Assembly: GCF_900111325.1 (NCBI RefSeq) | Contig: NZ_FOGW01000013.1 | Location: 35,554-99,553 of the forward strand | Length of the DNA stretch: 64,000 bases | DNA from: Lachnobacterium bovis | GTDB lineage: Bacteria > Bacillota > Clostridia > Lachnospirales > Lachnospiraceae | Reading direction: 5' to 3' | Part shown: piece after piece, positions 18,072 through 26,304 of the stretch | How positions within the stretch are numbered: position 1 is the first letter of the stretch | How the letters are laid out: each line of letters starts with the position of its first letter | Position numbers and translations under genes: made by a program | Notes under the pieces: generated by a model | What the model was told of the DNA's origin: nothing | The model's database searches: none | The model's input: the letters and a program-made list of their open reading frames with translations, nothing else

Positions 18072-18551
18072 ATGGATAAGAAAAACATTTTGACTTACCA
18101 AGGTCTCAAAAAACTTGAAGATGAACTCCAAGATTTAAAAGTTGTAAAACGTAAAGAAGTAGCACAGAAAATTAAGGAAGCTCGTGAACAAGGCGACTTA
18201 TCCGAGAATGCAGAATATGATGCTGCTAAAGATGAGCAGCGTGATATTGAGGCTCGTATTGAGGAAATCGAGAAAATCCTTAAAAATGCAGAAGTAGTTG
18301 TTGAAGAAGAAGCTGATACAGATACAGTAAATATCGGGTGTAAAGTTAAAATTTTAGATTGTGAATTTGATGAAGAACTTGAATATAAAATCGTTGGTTC
18401 TACAGAAACAAACAGCTTAAAAGGAAAAATTTCTAACGAGTCACCTGTAGGTAAAGCACTACTTGGACATAAAGTTGGAGATACAGTAACAGTAGAAACA
18501 CAGGCTGGAGAGTTAAAGTACAAAGTACTAGAAATTCAGCGTTCAATGTAA
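18072..18551 (+). CDS. greA: Transcript cleavage factor GreA
   Basis: A 159-residue factor that enters the RNA polymerase secondary channel and stimulates cleavage of backtracked RNA. The N-terminal coiled coil carries the acidic tip at EQGDLSENAEYDAAKDEQ, and the C-terminal FKBP-like domain has SPVGKALLGHKVGDTV. The length is standard. It has its own promoter and lies 40 bp before lysS, with which it likely forms an operon. Confidence 0.97.
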   Translation: MDKKNILTYQGLKKLEDELQDLKVVKRKEVAQKIKEAREQGDLSENAEYDAAKDEQRDIEARIEEIEKILKNAEVVVEEEADTDTVNIGCKVKILDCEFDEELEYKIVGSTETNSLKGKISNESPVGKALLGHKVGDTVTVETQAGELKYKVLEIQRSM

Positions 18552-18591
18552 AAAACGCAGATTAAATTCTGCTAAGAAAGCGGAGGAAAAT

Positions 18592-20148
18592 ATGGCCCAG
18601 CAGAATAATGGACAAGGCGGACAGGATATTAATCAATTATTACAGGTTCGTCGCGATAAGTTAAAAGATTTACAAGAAAGAGGATTAGATCCTTTTCAGG
18701 TTACAAAATTTGATGTAACACATCATTCAGTAGATGTAAAAAATAATTACGAAGAATTACAGTTTGAAGCACCAGTTGATGAAAATGGTAAAAGTATTGT
18801 AGTTCCTGTAGAAGATTTTCCAGAAGGTAAACTTGTAACAGTTGCAGGACGTATGATGTTTAAACGTGTTATGGGTAAAGCATCATTTGCAAATGTTCGT
18901 GACTTAAAAGGCGATATTCAAATTTATGTTACAAGAAATGATATTGGAGAAGATACATATAAAGACTTTAAGAAATATGATATCGGAGATATTATAGGTG
19001 TTAAGGGCTTTGTTTTCAAAACAAAAACAGGTGAAGTATCAATCCATGCTAAAGAAGTTACTCTTTTATCAAAGAGTTTACAGATTTTACCAGAGAAATT
19101 CCACGGATTAACAGACACAGACGTTAGATATCGTCAAAGATATGTTGATTTGGTTATGAATCCAGAAGTTAAGGAAACTTTTGTTAAGAGATCTAAAATA
19201 CTTAAAGAAATTCGTAATTTCTTAGATGGAAGAGATTTCATGGAAGTAGAAACACCAATGCTTGTACATAATGCTGGTGGTGCTGCCGCTAGACCATTTG
19301 AAACACATTACAATTCATTAGATGAAGATGTTAAATTACGTATTTCTTTAGAGTTATATCTTAAGAGATTAATCGTAGGTGGTTTAGAGAGAGTATATGA
19401 AATTGGTAGAGTTTTCCGTAACGAAGGTGTTGATACTCGTCATAATCCAGAGTTTACATTGATGGAATTATATCAAGCATATACAGATTACTATGGAATG
19501 ATGGAACTTACAGAGTCTATGTTCCGCTACTTAGCAGAAAAAGTTTGTGGTACAACAAAGATCACATACAACGGAATTGAAATTGATTTTGGTAAACCAT
19601 TCGAAAGAATTACAATGATTGATTGTATCAAGAAATACACAGGAGTAGATTTTGATGCAGTTGAAACAGATGAAGAAGCTAAAGCTATTGCAAAAGAACA
19701 TAATGTAGAATTCGAAGAACGTCATTCAAAAGGTGATATTGTAAACTTATTCTTCGAAGAATTCTGTGAAAAGAATTTAATTCAACCTACATTTGTAATG
19801 GATCATCCACTTGCAATTTCTCCTTTAACAAAGAAGAAACCAGAAGATCCAACAAAGGTAGAACGTTTCGAATTATTTATTAATACATGGGAAATGTGTA
19901 ACGCATATTCAGAGCTTAATGATCCAATCGATCAAAGAGAACGTTTCGCTGCTCAGGAAGAAGCATTTGCAGCAGGTGATGAAGAAGCTAACCATACAGA
20001 CGAGGACTTCTTAAATGCATTATCAATCGGTATGCCTCCAACAGGTGGTATTGGTTATGGTATTGATCGTCTTGTTATGTTATTAACAGATTCACCAGCT
20101 ATTAGAGATGTACTTCTCTTCCCAACATTGAAGAACTTGGATAAATAA
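18592..20148 (+). CDS. lysS: Lysyl-tRNA synthetase, class II
   Basis: A 518-residue class II synthetase: an N-terminal OB fold binding the anticodon (VTVAGRMMFKRVMGKASFANVRD), motif 2 (RVFRNEGVDTRHNPEFTLMELY) and motif 3 at the C-terminus (GIGYGIDRLVMLLTDSPAIRDVLLFP). It charges tRNA-Lys. Synonymous codons are those of a highly expressed gene. Its downstream flank is the left boundary of the ABC cassette region. Confidence 0.97.
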   Translation: MAQQNNGQGGQDINQLLQVRRDKLKDLQERGLDPFQVTKFDVTHHSVDVKNNYEELQFEAPVDENGKSIVVPVEDFPEGKLVTVAGRMMFKRVMGKASFANVRDLKGDIQIYVTRNDIGEDTYKDFKKYDIGDIIGVKGFVFKTKTGEVSIHAKEVTLLSKSLQILPEKFHGLTDTDVRYRQRYVDLVMNPEVKETFVKRSKILKEIRNFLDGRDFMEVETPMLVHNAGGAAARPFETHYNSLDEDVKLRISLELYLKRLIVGGLERVYEIGRVFRNEGVDTRHNPEFTLMELYQAYTDYYGMMELTESMFRYLAEKVCGTTKITYNGIEIDFGKPFERITMIDCIKKYTGVDFDAVETDEEAKAIAKEHNVEFEERHSKGDIVNLFFEEFCEKNLIQPTFVMDHPLAISPLTKKKPEDPTKVERFELFINTWEMCNAYSELNDPIDQRERFAAQEEAFAAGDEEANHTDEDFLNALSIGMPPTGGIGYGIDRLVMLLTDSPAIRDVLLFPTLKNLDK

Positions 20149-20187
20149 TCCTAGTATTTTCAAGGGTTTCAGAGGTTGGATGACAGG

Positions 20188-20209
20188 ATTTACGACCAAT
20201 TTACGACCA
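20188..20209. repeat. Perfect tandem repeat of 11 bp downstream of lysS
   Basis: ATTTACGACCA occurs twice in direct succession (20188-20198, 20199-20209), 40 bp after the lysS stop and just before its terminator. It may be an attachment-site or integration remnant next to the ABC cassette; no integrase is present. Confidence 0.7.
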
Positions 20210-20237
20210 GATAATTGAAAGAGAACACGATTAAGGG

Positions 20238-20266
20238 AGTTTCCACCTATGTGGAAGCTTTCTTTT
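20238..20266 (+). terminator. Terminator of lysS
   Basis: A 9-bp stem with one G-U pair (20238-20246 with 20251-20259) and a 4-nt loop, then a T-rich run. Confidence 0.8.
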
Positions 20267-20375
20267 TATTTAAAAGGCGATTGACTTTGAAACAGTTAGA
20301 TAAAAATAAATGTTATAAATCATGCGAAAGAAATCTAACGATATGGGTTACAATTAAATATGTGAATCGTAGACG

Positions 20376-20399
20376 AGCCCACTTATTCTTAAGTGGGCT
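20376..20399. repeat. Hairpin in the cassette leader
   Basis: A 9-10-bp perfect inverted repeat (agcccactt with aagtgggct) with no clear T-run. The 20267-20785 stretch has no intact gene: it holds this hairpin, the repeat hairpin at 20414-20490 and a broken small ORF. Confidence 0.6.
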
Positions 20400-20406
20400 T
20401 GACTAT

Positions 20407-20436
20407 TACAAATCAAACCCTCCCGAGAATGTCAAA
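20407..20436. repeat. Left direct repeat bounding the ABC cassette
   Basis: A 30-bp unit (core caaaccctcccgagaatgtc) matching 23956-23985 in the same orientation at 28 of 30 positions. The two copies enclose the whole three-gene ABC transporter. Confidence 0.85.
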
Positions 20437-20490
20437 GCTAGTGAAAACAATCAGTATTTTGACATGACCTGTGGAGGGTTTGTTATTCTT
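20414..20490 (+). terminator. Two-step hairpin made from an inverted copy of the cassette repeat
   Basis: The outer 10-bp stem (20414-20423 with 20473-20482) and inner 8-bp stem (20429-20436 with 20458-20465) are formed by the left direct repeat and a partial inverted copy, followed by a T-rich tract. It may terminate transcripts entering from lysS. Confidence 0.55.
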
Positions 20491-20571
20491 TTTGGAAGTA
20501 TTTATGTTAAAACTATTCCTCGGAAGGAATATAATTAAATAGATGATTATGTGAGCTTTTGGAGGATATGT

Positions 20572-20712
20572 ATGGAATATTTATCGACAATTACAGAAGG
20601 ACCCAAGGGCTATTATTCGAAAAATAAAGAGCTACTCTTATTTTATTGTTTTGTGTTACAATATCTATTGGTTCTATTGGAGCTTATGCCTATTACGGAC
20701 ACTAACAAATAA
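20572..20712 (+). pseudogene. Frameshifted remnant, possibly the start of a membrane-fusion (adaptor) protein
   Basis: A GGAGG site is followed 6 bases later by an ATG reading MEYLSTITEGPKGYYSKNK. Beyond this the frame continues with leucine-rich residues to a stop at 20710-20712, but shifting frame near 20628 gives ATLILLFCVTISIGSIGAY, a convincing single membrane anchor, then a stop at 20703. A basic/polar start plus one anchor resembles the N-terminus of HlyD/MacA-type adaptors that partner FtsX-type exporters like the one just downstream. This identity is inference; the frame break and early stop are visible. Confidence 0.4.
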
Positions 20713-20785
20713 ACAAATTTATAAAATAATGAAAAACTAGCGGTTGATTCTATTTTGGTAGTTTCAACTGCTTTATGGAGAAAAA

Positions 20786-21802
20786 ATGAAAGCACTCAAA
20801 AAAACAAAATATACGACAATATTATTAATATTGCTGTATTGTATTATGCCAATTATAACGATTTTAACGATACAACACATTTCTATAACTGATACACTCT
20901 CAAAAATGGAAAATGGAAGTTTTGGAATAAGTCAGACGAATTATAAAATCAAAACTAAAAACCCTGTAAATTCCATAATAAAATCCTGTAAGCAACAATC
21001 TACCAACATCGCTGTTATATGTTCTAGTACAAATATAGATGAAAAAGTACGCTATATTTACTTCAACAACATATATGCAACCTTTCCTATGGAACGTGGA
21101 AGATTCTTCAAACCTTCAGATTTTACGCCTAACAACAAAGTTTGTGTTATTGGAAAAAATCTTGAAAAAAACACACAGAAAAAAAATGGAAATTTATACT
21201 ATTCATATAAAGGAACCAATTATAAAGTTCTTGGAATAATTGGATATGAAAAGAAAACAATATGCGATTCATATATATACCTAAACATGACATCAGAAAA
21301 AATAGATGCTGACATTTTCACATTTGATTTTTTCAAAACTGCTTTTAGCTTTAAAGATATAGCAACTAGGCAAAGTGAACTTTTATCTAGTTTAAAATCT
21401 AACGGATTAAATCCTGAAGATTTTTCTGGTGGAACTTGCTTTTCTGAGTCAATTATGCCCAAACTTTACTCTATACGTTGGCTTTCAATGCTTGTAGTAG
21501 CGTGTTTTTTATGTATTCTTTTAACATCCATACGCTGGATTAATCAACAGAAAAATGCCGTATGCATCTGTCGAATATGCGGTGCTAGAAAAACAGATAT
21601 TCTTTGCAACCTTGTTTTCCGTTATATTTGTATCACCATATTATCATTTATAATTAGTGGAACATATTGCCATATTATTTATCCTTCTTATTTTATATCT
21701 TTTTTTAAAGGATTTTTCATATGCATTGGATTCATGTTTGTTGTACTGGCAATATCCATTTTTAAACTTTTTAAATCACCATTAGAGGAGGTAATTCGTT
21801 AA
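20786..21802 (+). CDS. FtsX-like ABC transporter permease (first of two)
   Basis: A 338-residue membrane protein with the MacB/FtsX layout: one N-terminal helix (about 8-30), an extracytoplasmic domain of about 180 residues (VCVIGKNL and KVLGIIGYEKK segments of the MacB periplasmic core), then three C-terminal helices (about 232-252, 275-297, 305-325). The RICGARKTDI loop between helices fits the contact with an ATPase. It is shorter than the second permease (430 aa), so the two probably form a heterodimer. TGGAGA precedes the ATG. It overlaps closely with the next gene (2-bp gap). Confidence 0.85.
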   Translation: MKALKKTKYTTILLILLYCIMPIITILTIQHISITDTLSKMENGSFGISQTNYKIKTKNPVNSIIKSCKQQSTNIAVICSSTNIDEKVRYIYFNNIYATFPMERGRFFKPSDFTPNNKVCVIGKNLEKNTQKKNGNLYYSYKGTNYKVLGIIGYEKKTICDSYIYLNMTSEKIDADIFTFDFFKTAFSFKDIATRQSELLSSLKSNGLNPEDFSGGTCFSESIMPKLYSIRWLSMLVVACFLCILLTSIRWINQQKNAVCICRICGARKTDILCNLVFRYICITILSFIISGTYCHIIYPSYFISFFKGFFICIGFMFVVLAISIFKLFKSPLEEVIR

Positions 21803-21804
21803 GT

Positions 21805-23097
21805 ATGAAATTAATAAGTGGCTTTAAAATTCTAAACAAACACAAAGTTCAAGTTTTTTTAATGATAATTTTATCTGGATTACTTTTCTCTTTATTCGGA
21901 TCAGTTTTAAATTCCAACCAAAGGCAAGAAAAGGTTAAAAAAGAATTTGATAAAACATACGGAAATGTAAAGCTATATAAAACAGGAGAAAATCTTTCTG
22001 CTGTTGATTTAGACAATTATACAGATAAAAGTGGTAAAAAAGGGTTAGAAAACATGTGTCAATTTAAACAAAAACTCTGTCAAGAAAAGGAATTTAAGTT
22101 TACAACAATAGGTTCCCAAATGCTAAATATTTATAACAAAAAAATTCCCAAAAAATTTTTGTATTCTTATGATTCTAAAAATCCAGATGCAACCGATGTC
22201 TCTTTTTGTATAACTAAACATGATAAAAACACTATATATTCCGTTAAAAGTTTACAGATTACAGACAAATTCTTTGAAATTTTTAATATATCTATAGCAG
22301 AGGGACATCGATTCTCTAAAGATGACTTCATTTATAATGATAAGAATACAATTCCAGTTATTCTAGGAAATGATTACAAAAAATACTTTAAAATGGGCAA
22401 TACTTTTGACGCCGAATACATGGGCACCAAACGTCATTATATTGTAATCGGTTTTTTACGAGATAAATCATTCTTTTATGATTCCTCTTCCTGTGAAATG
22501 TCATCTTGTAATACATATATGATTATTCCAGCAATTACACCAGCTACCAAAACATATTTTGCTAAAGAAATAGCTCTAGATCACACTAATGGAATAATAA
22601 GTTCTAAGATAGGGGCAAAGAAAACAGCAAACATTTTTGAAAAACATAAAAAGGAAACTGGATTAACCAACTATCAAATTTATGTTGCTACTGACAATAA
22701 AGATGATGAAAACATTTTAGAAACTTATTCATCTATGACAAAAGAAGTTACTAATCAGTTTAAAATAATTCTTGCAGCATTAACCCTTTTAGCATTTACG
22801 ATTATTGTTAGTGTATTTTTAAATATGCTTCGTGAAAACGATGCAAATTTCTGTATCGAAAGACTTTGTGGAGCAAGACAAGTAGATATTGATTTTGAAG
22901 CTTTCGTTCCCGTATTTGTAGTTCTTTTGAACGGCAATTTACTTGGATTTTTAATACTAATCACATTTAATGAACTCACAATTACATATTTGTATGTCCA
23001 GATTTTAATAGGATTCATACTAATAGCTACTTGTACTATAGTTCATTTTTATATGAAAAAATTACATTTACACCATTACATTGGTGGAAAAGAATAA
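21805..23097 (+). CDS. FtsX-like ABC transporter permease (second of two)
   Basis: A 430-residue permease with an N-terminal helix (about 12-32), a long extracytoplasmic domain (to about 310, with VILGNDYKKYF and YIVIGFLRDKSFFYD resembling MacB core strands) and three C-terminal helices. The RLCGARQVDIDFE loop parallels RICGARKTDI in the first permease, showing common descent. It pairs with the first permease and the ATPase downstream. The substrate is unknown; MacB-like exporters in Firmicutes often handle peptides or antimicrobial defence. Confidence 0.85.
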   Translation: MKLISGFKILNKHKVQVFLMIILSGLLFSLFGSVLNSNQRQEKVKKEFDKTYGNVKLYKTGENLSAVDLDNYTDKSGKKGLENMCQFKQKLCQEKEFKFTTIGSQMLNIYNKKIPKKFLYSYDSKNPDATDVSFCITKHDKNTIYSVKSLQITDKFFEIFNISIAEGHRFSKDDFIYNDKNTIPVILGNDYKKYFKMGNTFDAEYMGTKRHYIVIGFLRDKSFFYDSSSCEMSSCNTYMIIPAITPATKTYFAKEIALDHTNGIISSKIGAKKTANIFEKHKKETGLTNYQIYVATDNKDDENILETYSSMTKEVTNQFKIILAALTLLAFTIIVSVFLNMLRENDANFCIERLCGARQVDIDFEAFVPVFVVLLNGNLLGFLILITFNELTITYLYVQILIGFILIATCTIVHFYMKKLHLHHYIGGKE

Positions 23098-23121
23098 AGT
23101 TTTGATTAAGAGGTAAAAAAG

Positions 23122-23802
23122 ATGATTAAATTCAATAATGTTTCAGTACACTATGGCTGCGATGAAGCCGAGACTATCGCCCTAAATAATGTTTCTTTTG
23201 AAATAACAAAGGGTGAATTCGTAACCATTATCGGTAAAAGTGGAAGTGGAAAAACCACGTTATTAAATGTTCTTGGCGGTATTACAAAACCTACTACAGG
23301 AAATTACTATTTTGAAGGAAATAATATTGCAAATTATAACGATCGACAAATATCTTCATACAGAAATGAGAAAATAAGTTTTATCGTACAACATTTTGCT
23401 CTAATACAAAACTTTGACGTTATTACAAATATTTGTATTCCTTTAAAATATAGACGTAACAAAAAAATACCCAAAAAATCGTATATATATGAAGTTATGG
23501 ATAAGCTCGGTATTCTTGATTATGAATACAACTTTCCTTATGAACTATCTGGTGGAGAACAGCAACGTGTAGCAATCTGTAGAAGTATTATTTCTGACAC
23601 AGATATAATTCTTGCTGACGAACCAACTGGCGCACTCGATGAAGAAAATGGTAACAATATCATCGAACTTCTAAAAAATTTAAATAAAGCGGGTAAAACA
23701 ATTATCATGGTCACACACGACCTGGAACTAGCTAAAATTGGAAATCACAGAATTACGATGAAAGATGGTAAAATAGTAGCTGAAGAATTCACTACTGATT
23801 AA
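23122..23802 (+). CDS. ABC transporter ATPase, MacB/LolD type
   Basis: A 226-residue nucleotide-binding subunit. Walker A GKSGSGKTTLLN, Q-loop VQHFALIQNFDV, signature LSGGEQQRVAICRS, Walker B IILADEPTGALDEENG and the H-loop MVTHDLELAKI are all intact; PTGALD plus this length is typical of the MacB/LolD/BceA class. With the two FtsX-like permeases it makes a complete exporter core. It is followed by a hairpin terminator and the right direct repeat. Confidence 0.93.
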   Translation: MIKFNNVSVHYGCDEAETIALNNVSFEITKGEFVTIIGKSGSGKTTLLNVLGGITKPTTGNYYFEGNNIANYNDRQISSYRNEKISFIVQHFALIQNFDVITNICIPLKYRRNKKIPKKSYIYEVMDKLGILDYEYNFPYELSGGEQQRVAICRSIISDTDIILADEPTGALDEENGNNIIELLKNLNKAGKTIIMVTHDLELAKIGNHRITMKDGKIVAEEFTTD

Positions 23803-23814
23803 TGTTTTTCGTTA

Positions 23815-23848
23815 TTTTATATATAATACATTTTTATATATAATACAT
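23815..23848. repeat. Perfect 17-bp tandem repeat after the ABC ATPase
   Basis: TTTTATATATAATACAT occurs twice in succession (23815-23831, 23832-23848). Confidence 0.75.
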
Positions 23849-23911
23849 TGACACTTTTCTCGTTTTTTAAAAAATTCCTTTTATATTATTTAGAATAAAT
23901 CTTTTCTATCA

Positions 23912-23957
23912 AAAAGACACATATAATCGCATTTCTGCAAAACATATGTGCCTTTTA
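23912..23957 (+). terminator. Hairpin terminator of the ABC cassette
   Basis: A 13-bp stem with one G-U pair (23912-23924 with 23944-23956) and a 19-nt loop. The T-run is only four bases, so efficiency is uncertain. It overlaps the start of the right direct repeat. Confidence 0.65.
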
Positions 23958-23985
23958 CAAAACAAACCCTCCCGGGAATGTCAAA
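23956..23985. repeat. Right direct repeat bounding the ABC cassette
   Basis: Same orientation as 20407-20436, 28 of 30 identical. It ends 9 bp before the stop codon of the reverse-strand membrane gene. Confidence 0.85.
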
Positions 23986-23994
23986 AGCATTTTT

Positions 23995-24648
23995 TTAGTT
24001 ACATAAAAAGGATGTGATAGGCTCTTGTACATGCTTAGTAAAAAGCTTTACAGCCATACCTGTTAGTAAAGCAGAAATTATAGTACCTTCGCGAGTGCCA
24101 ACGATTTGATAATCGAAGAAAAACAAAGACAATAAGATGGCAATAATTACACATGACACATCAAAAATCGTCTTTATTGCACCAAAATCTTTTTTTATTG
24201 TATCAGCAATAGCTTTTACAAATGCTTCGCCAGAATTTAAAATTACATTTGCTATTACTGATAATGCAATTCCAAATCCAAGAATAAAAATTCCAACAAG
24301 TAATAATGCTACCCTTACGGCGTAGTTAGGAACAGGAATATATGAAACAATTTTCATTCCGATATCTGTAAAAATTCCGAATAAAAAAGATAATGGAATC
24401 TGTAATAATTGTATTTTCTGGAAATTTTTTCTAAGAATTAAAATTTGACAAGCAATCAAAACACAATTCCAAATGACAAGCCATGTTCCAAGTGACAAAA
24501 ATGAGTATTTACAACTCAAAACATTAGCAACAGAAGAGATAGGTGAAACACCGAGTTCACCATGTTTAGTAAAGGCAACTCCAATAGCTGCAAAAAATAA
24601 TCCAATAATAAATAATAAATAGCGTTTAATAAGTTCATTTTTAGACAT
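23995..24648 (-). CDS. YczE/YitT-like integral membrane protein
   Basis: A 217-residue protein with about five or six hydrophobic helices. The N-terminal RYLLFIIGLFFAAIGVAFTKHGELGVSPISS is the hallmark of the YczE/YyaS/YitT-like family (DUF6198 in some annotations), as is GEAFVKAIADTIKKDFGAIKTIFDV. The function is unknown; members are often annotated as putative membrane permeases. It is convergent with the ABC cassette and begins with GGAGGAA before its ATG (reverse strand, about 24660). Confidence 0.85.
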   Translation of the reverse strand: MSKNELIKRYLLFIIGLFFAAIGVAFTKHGELGVSPISSVANVLSCKYSFLSLGTWLVIWNCVLIACQILILRKNFQKIQLLQIPLSFLFGIFTDIGMKIVSYIPVPNYAVRVALLLVGIFILGFGIALSVIANVILNSGEAFVKAIADTIKKDFGAIKTIFDVSCVIIAILLSLFFFDYQIVGTREGTIISALLTGMAVKLFTKHVQEPITSFLCN

Positions 24649-24915
24649 AAATTATTATTCCTCCATATAAAATTCATTTATCATTATAACATCATAATTA
24701 ATAAATGCTCAAATATTTTTCATATCAAGGACACTTTCTAAAAGAGAAATCTTTTAGGAGAGTCTTTTTTGTTATGGGCATAAATATGACAGAAAGAGCG
24801 TAACTTGCGGTATAATGAATAATACGATATTATAACTATGTTATGACGTGAAATATTAAATTATTATGAAGTTAACCTTAGAGAAATTCTTAATGATGAA
24901 AGGAAAAGTGAGAAT
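24649..24915. other. Intergenic region between the divergent YczE-like and crcB transcripts
   Basis: It holds a small inverted repeat (ctaaaaga with tcttttag near 24735-24756) and AT-rich promoter-like sequence (tataat near 24815). I looked for a fluoride riboswitch before crcB and saw none. Confidence 0.5.
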
Positions 24916-24984
24916 ATGAACAATGAAATGAAAGAAACAGTATTACAGGCAGTAGATTACACAAATACAGAGGAAGAGATATGA
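24916..24984 (+). CDS. 22-residue ORF overlapping the crcB start
   Basis: ATG at 24916 lies about 8 bases after AAAGGAAAAG and reads a 22-residue acidic peptide (MNNEMKETVLQAVDYTNTEE...). Its stop overlaps the crcB start in ATGA, the geometry of translational coupling. It may be a leader peptide or the tail of a lost gene. No homology is recognised. Confidence 0.4.
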   Translation: MNNEMKETVLQAVDYTNTEEEI

Positions 24985-25343
24985 AATTTATTTTTGTGGC
25001 ACTTGGTGGTGCATTAGGCGCTATAGCAAGATATGCTATTAGCTTGATACCGGTAAGGATGACATTTCCTGTCTTAACATTAGTTACAAATATAGCTGGA
25101 GCTATTTTAATAGGATTCATTGTAGGGATAGCAGATAGAAAAGGTGACGTATCAGCGAATGCAGTACTTTTTTGGAAAACGGGGGTATGTGGTGGATTTA
25201 CTACATTTTCAACTTTTTCACTTGAATCGTGTAATTTGTTTGAAAAAAGAATATATATAGCTGGAGGAATATATGTGGCATTGAGTGTCGGATGTTGTGT
25301 TTTGGGAATATTAATAGGTAAAAAGTTGTCATACTTAATATAA
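24981..25343 (+). CDS. crcB: Fluoride channel CrcB/FluC
   Basis: A 120-residue four-helix membrane protein that exports fluoride as a dual-topology dimer. It shows the family core: GGALGAIARYAIS at the start, LVTNIAGAILIGF and GVCGGFTTFSTFSLES, where the TFSTFS segment lines the channel. Many clostridia carry tandem crcB pairs; only one is here. No fluoride riboswitch is visible upstream. Confidence 0.95.
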   Translation: MKFIFVALGGALGAIARYAISLIPVRMTFPVLTLVTNIAGAILIGFIVGIADRKGDVSANAVLFWKTGVCGGFTTFSTFSLESCNLFEKRIYIAGGIYVALSVGCCVLGILIGKKLSYLI

Positions 25344-25517
25344 GGAATATAAGAAAGGACAGAGAATTATATCAGTGTATGATAAAGAATTACAATGGAT
25401 AGCGAGCATTAAGGTTTAAAAAATGTTCTTGAAATTGTAATATAATTATAAAAATGTTATAATTTTTCGGAAGGTAATATTAATTGACTTAATAATGAGT
25501 ACACAGAGGTAAATATT

Positions 25518-26207
25518 ATGAAAATTGCAATATGTGATGATGAAAAGGAATTCGTTAACATAATGCAAAAGGAGTTGCACAAGTTAGAAAAACAGTTAAA
25601 TGAAAAAATTGAAACTGTTTTGTTTAAAAATGGGGAGGAGTTACTAGAAACATTTAGTATTAGTAGTTTTGATTTGTTTTTTTTCAAGGTATGTAAAAGT
25701 ATTAATGTTAAAGATGCGGCAGATGAGTATGTGGTCTTTATTTCTAAATTTGAAGATGATTCTGTTAATCCAGTACTATTTAAATCATTTGGAAAATTAA
25801 AAAAGGATAGAATAAAACTCGATTTGATTTTACTTATAAAAAAAGCGTATATTTTTTTAAAAGAAAATAAACAAAATTTTATTTTATTTAAAACAGATAC
25901 TAAAATAGTGAAGTGTAAAAAACCAGAAATAGTCTATTGTACGGTATTAGATAGAAAAATTCAAATTAATATAAAAGATGGAAATAGATTTGATATACGA
26001 TCGACTATTAAAAAAATGATGTCAACTTTAAATGACATACATTTTTTGAAAATTAATAGCGGAACAATTGTTAATGTTGCTTTCATAAAAGAAGTTAGCA
26101 ATAAGGAGGTTGTTATGGATAATGGAGAGATTTTATCATTAAGTAGGTCAAATTCAAAAAATGTAAGAAATGCTGTCAAGGCTTACTGGGGATATAATGC
26201 AGATTAA
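25518..26207 (+). CDS. LytTR-family regulator with degenerate receiver domain
   Basis: A 229-residue AgrA/LytR-type protein. The N-terminal receiver begins normally (MKIAICDDEKEFV, acidic pair intact), but the beta-3 strand reads FDLFFFKV where FDLIFLDI is expected, so the phospho-acceptor Asp is Lys57, and the usual MPGMDG loop is lost. The C-terminal ~100 residues are a LytTR DNA-binding domain (IVYCTVLDRKIQINIKDG, FLKINSGTIVNVAFIKEV, ILSLSRSNSKNV). No histidine kinase is nearby. It likely controls the downstream secretion cluster in a phosphorylation-independent way, possibly by ligand or transcript level; that is inference. Confidence 0.88.
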   Translation: MKIAICDDEKEFVNIMQKELHKLEKQLNEKIETVLFKNGEELLETFSISSFDLFFFKVCKSINVKDAADEYVVFISKFEDDSVNPVLFKSFGKLKKDRIKLDLILLIKKAYIFLKENKQNFILFKTDTKIVKCKKPEIVYCTVLDRKIQINIKDGNRFDIRSTIKKMMSTLNDIHFLKINSGTIVNVAFIKEVSNKEVVMDNGEILSLSRSNSKNVRNAVKAYWGYNAD

Positions 26208-26304
26208 GCAAAAAAACAAACAGAATACGCAAAATACCTATTAAAAAACAAAAAGAATGCTAAAATATAAAATGTAAAAAGTAAATTAGAAGGGAGATAG
26301 GAAA

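Noticed and set aside
20215..20538. A 107-codon forward ORF downstream of lysS
   Set aside because: It runs through three hairpins and the direct repeat, has no ribosome binding site and no protein-like composition.
24649..24980. Possible fluoride riboswitch before crcB
   Set aside because: I looked for the GG-GATGG and ACCGGCTGATGACTCCTAC-like parts of the aptamer and found neither.
25375..25419. A 14-codon GTG ORF after crcB, reading VYDKELQWIASIKV
   Set aside because: It faintly recalls a Nudix-hydrolase N-terminus, but it is too short to support a gene or relic.
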